DNA of 64,000 nucleotides from assembly GCA_030549335.1 (NCBI GenBank), contig CM060189.1, forward strand, positions 29,721,001 to 29,785,000. Reading direction: 5' to 3'. The notes below the pieces were generated by a model. That model was not told where the DNA came from. It was given only the letters and a program-made list of their open reading frames with translations, and made no database searches. How positions within the stretch are numbered: the stretch's first letter is position 1; each line of letters starts with the position of its first letter. The DNA is from Pontederia crassipes (lineage: Eukaryota; Streptophyta; Magnoliopsida; Commelinales; Pontederiaceae). This document shows positions 61,872-64,000 of the stretch, in pieces. Made by a program: the position numbers and the translations under genes.

Positions 61872-62548
61872 CTCGATTGATGTGTACTGCATGATCAGTG
61901 GCAGTTTGCTCGTCTGAATGAATTGAGTCAGATGCTTGTGCTATCGGCGGCGTAGCAACTGACATTATTAAAAAATAATTAATATAATTAATTAAGAAAT
62001 GTCAATAATAATAAATATATAACCTGGCGTAAGATGTCGCTCGCCAACGCTAGAATGTGGTAAAGCGTCTAGTATTCTCGACGGTGGCGGTGGGATAGCA
62101 ACTATCATCATAAGAAAATACATAAAATTTGACTCCTATATAAAATTATGGAATATACAAAAAATAACCTAGTGTGACATGACGATCGTCGTCGTGCGAT
62201 CGAGACGTACCGACTATGTTCCCCGTCGACGGTGGAGCAACTGTCACAAAAGCAAAATATTTAAAAAACTTTATCTCCTATTGTGTATCGCCTACAATGT
62301 GTCACGTACCTGGAGTGATACGCTGAGTAGACCCACCAATGGATCGCCTACTATGTGACAATCCAGCTACGTGCCCCGTCGGCGGCGGAGGAACTGATAT
62401 TATTAAAAAAAGGTATTTAACTATTATAATCAACTATAAATACGCATCTCACAATAAATATATTACTTGGTGGTTGTGATGGCTGACTCATCTGGAGTGA
62501 ACGCTTGGAAGAGCGAGATGACTCAAATGCTCGACCCCTAGTAACCAT
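61872..62548 (-). CDS. CACTA accessory gene: start exon plus four tandemly duplicated phase-1 exons
   Basis: Exons on the - strand: 62548-62467 (MVTRGRAFESSRSSKRSLQM...), 62393-62310, 62240-62169, 62101-62024, 61958-61872. Every internal exon begins AG followed by TT[CG]CT, ends G followed by GT, is a multiple of 3 (84, 72, 78, 87 nt) and is phase 1 at both ends. Three share the plan [VI][AP]-P-P-P-[ST]-G ... R-[HI]-[VLI]-T-[PL]-G: IPPPPTGHVAGLSHSRRS, VAPPSTGNIVGTSRSHDD, VAIPPPPSRILDALPHSS. The fourth (VATPPIAQASDSIHSDEQ) is diverged. The product would be a Pro/Ser-rich N-terminal tail ahead of the En/Spm domain. The continuation past 61872 is not clean. The role is unknown. Confidence 0.6.
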
Positions 62549-62645
62549 GATTAAAAAAAAAGAAAAAAACTTCTCTTATTATCGGTAACCATATATAACT
62601 TTAAAAAAAAGTAAAAAGCTTATGTCATTAGAATAACTATGGGAT

Positions 62646-63082
62646 TCATTCGCTTGTTTCGTATTCTGATTCATTTTCATCATCTTCATCATCATCGCTA
62701 TAATCTTGGTTCGAGTCATCGTCAACGAAATTATCAAAGTTCACATCCAAGAGGTCATTTGAATTGAACTCTTCCATTGGCTTAGCGTCATCGACCAATT
62801 GAAAATTCTCAACTCCATCGGCCACATCAATCGTCTCATTCACTCTATCTTCTTGATAGTAATCGTCCTATGGGCACATCGTTCGTTGTGTACGAATGAT
62901 GTTTCATTGTCATCTACCATTGTTTCTGCTAAGAATAGTTTACTCCTCACCTTGCATGAGGCCCACCATTCATCATTGGTTCTTTTCGATGGATAATTAG
63001 TGTAGTACACTTGTCGTGCTTGTTTCGCCAATACGAATGGATCGTATGACTGAAGTCTCGACCGAGGGTTAATATCCACCAA
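62646..63082 (-). pseudogene. CACTA transposon DUF4216-like region with acidic tail
   Basis: One frame reads RLQSYDPFVLAKQARQVYYT and WWASCKVRSKLFLAET, typical of the DUF4216 segment of CACTA pol-like proteins (DPFVLASQA.QVFY). It is followed after a frame change by an acidic tail (NFVDDDSNQDYSDDDEDD, ending YETSE). It is probably the C-terminus of the TNP2-type protein. Confidence 0.8.
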
Positions 63083-63645
63083 TTTAAATTTTTGATCGAT
63101 CCGAACTCCTTTCTATGGATCGAACCAACAGCATTTTAGCACCATGACTTTGTTAGATTTTTCCAAATAAGATAATTCTTGGATGTCTTCTATAACACCA
63201 TAGTAATCAAAGTCGTCGTCCCCGTACATGCTTCCTAGAACTCATATGCCGCTATTAATAGTTGAACATTGTTTACTATATTCTTCTGTATGGAATCGAT
63301 ATCTATTGACTATAACGCCGCAGTAGCTAAGAACTTATTTCTTCGGGCCATTACCGGAATCTCGTATTTGGTTCTCTATGACTGAGCCATTAATAACCTA
63401 CAAGAAAAATAACTAAAAACTTTATTAAAAGTTACGAACTCATAACAATTAAGAACAAGCGGAAAGATTTCTCACTTCACATCTCAACCAATTGAAAAAA
63501 TGTTCGTCTCGTAGTTTCAATAACTCATCGTTTGAAACTAACAGATTGATTTCTCGCTGTAATTCTTCGAATTTTCTAAATTCATAATTTTCAATTAATA
63601 CAATCATATAGCAACAATTAACTTTAAATTATATAACAAATTGCC

Positions 63646-63978
63646 TTACTCGAGATATGGCGTCACTTCGAGATAATTTGCAAGAACATAATTCTCAACG
63701 GCGGTGAGATCTCTGTCATTCAAGATAACTTTGCATCCTGCACCAAGAAGTCGATATGGGTACTTGAAGATGGATAAAATATTCATGTCAACTTCTCCTT
63801 CACCACCATCATCGTTTCTTGGAACTTGGGTGTGTCGTGGTTGTATGTGTGGCTCAAAGTATTTTGAAGTGAAGTTTGACACCTCCTCAATGAAATATGC
63901 TTCGCATATGGAGCCTTCAATTTTTGCCTTATTCTTCTTCCTTTTCAAATATAACATGCACCTTTCGAAAGGATACAT
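63646..63978 (-). CDS. CACTA transposon DUF4218 region (partial)
   Basis: MYPFERCMLYLKRKKNKAKI, EGSICEAYFIEEVSNFTSKY match the DUF4218 C-terminal motif (MYPFERYMK.LK...RN.A.PEG.IAE.Y...E). The upstream half and the TNP2 transposase are beyond the window. It is open for 110 codons, so this part may be coding in the living element. Confidence 0.85.
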   Translation of the reverse strand: MYPFERCMLYLKRKKNKAKIEGSICEAYFIEEVSNFTSKYFEPHIQPRHTQVPRNDDGGEGEVDMNILSIFKYPYRLLGAGCKVILNDRDLTAVENYVLANYLEVTPYLE

Positions 63979-64000
63979 CCATCGATACTGAACCGGACCA

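Larger units (their letters stand above)
59517..64000 (-). mobile_element. CACTA (En/Spm) transposon, 3' part; continues past right edge
   Basis: It begins at the + strand terminus CACTACAAGAAAATTGGTGA. Subterminal repeats of GGCGCTA/GACGCTA/GCGTCGCTAA type fill about 59540-59960. On the - strand it encodes, in order, DUF4218 (63978-63646), DUF4216 (about 63082-62646), an accessory gene with tandem exons (62548-61872), and an En/Spm-type domain (61572-61193). The TNP2 transposase would lie beyond 64000. Stops suggest decay. Confidence 0.87.

Overview
The window is nuclear DNA of a flowering plant, most likely a monocot. The evidence is spliced genes with GT-AG introns, very GC-rich exons in the bZIP gene (about 12.5-13.2 kb) set in AT-rich introns, and a dense load of plant transposable elements (Ty1/copia, Ty3/gypsy, LINE, CACTA, SINE, foldback elements, gene-capturing TIR elements). 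Nothing seen fixes the species. No rRNA, tRNA or CRISPR array was recognised.

Four intact-looking protein-coding genes were reconstructed exon by exon. (1) A TGA-class bZIP transcription factor of the TGA9/TGA10 type, + strand, 9205-15898, 12 coding exons, 505 aa. (2) A membrane-anchored dual-specificity phosphatase-like gene, - strand, 21745-17996, two coding exons; the intron splits the catalytic loop. (3) and (4) Two tandem paralogous alpha/beta hydrolases on the - strand, 29670-26963 and 45653-37017, with the same exon phases and a complete Ser-Asp-His triad each. The first has a GC-AG intron. The second has a copia-like element in its last intron.

Layout: 1-2700 is a gypsy-type LTR end joined to a copia RNase H remnant. 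2700-9200 is AT-rich with one foldback element. 9.2-15.9 kb is the TGA gene. 18-23.6 kb is the phosphatase gene, whose intron holds a SINE and nested foldback repeats. 23.7-26.9 kb is repeat-derived. 27-29.7 kb is hydrolase 1. 30.5-36.6 kb is a pair of gypsy LTRs in inverted orientation around an integrase/chromodomain remnant. 37-45.7 kb is hydrolase 2, with a non-autonomous gag-only LTR element at 38449-42993 that carries two SINE insertions. 47.1-48.2 kb is a mosaic of P450 and aldolase gene fragments. 48860-49864 is a 1-kb TIR element carrying a duplicated PEPC-kinase fragment. 51-58.2 kb is a decayed LINE on the - strand with two CACTA-type insertions. 59517 to the right edge is the 3' part of a CACTA transposon whose accessory gene has tandemly duplicated phase-1 exons.

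The most unusual items are the duplicated symmetrical exons in the CACTA element, the inverted LTR pair flanked by a matching 5-bp repeat, the GGTCGACC motif shared by different LTR families, the multi-gene captured mosaic, and the family of foldback elements.
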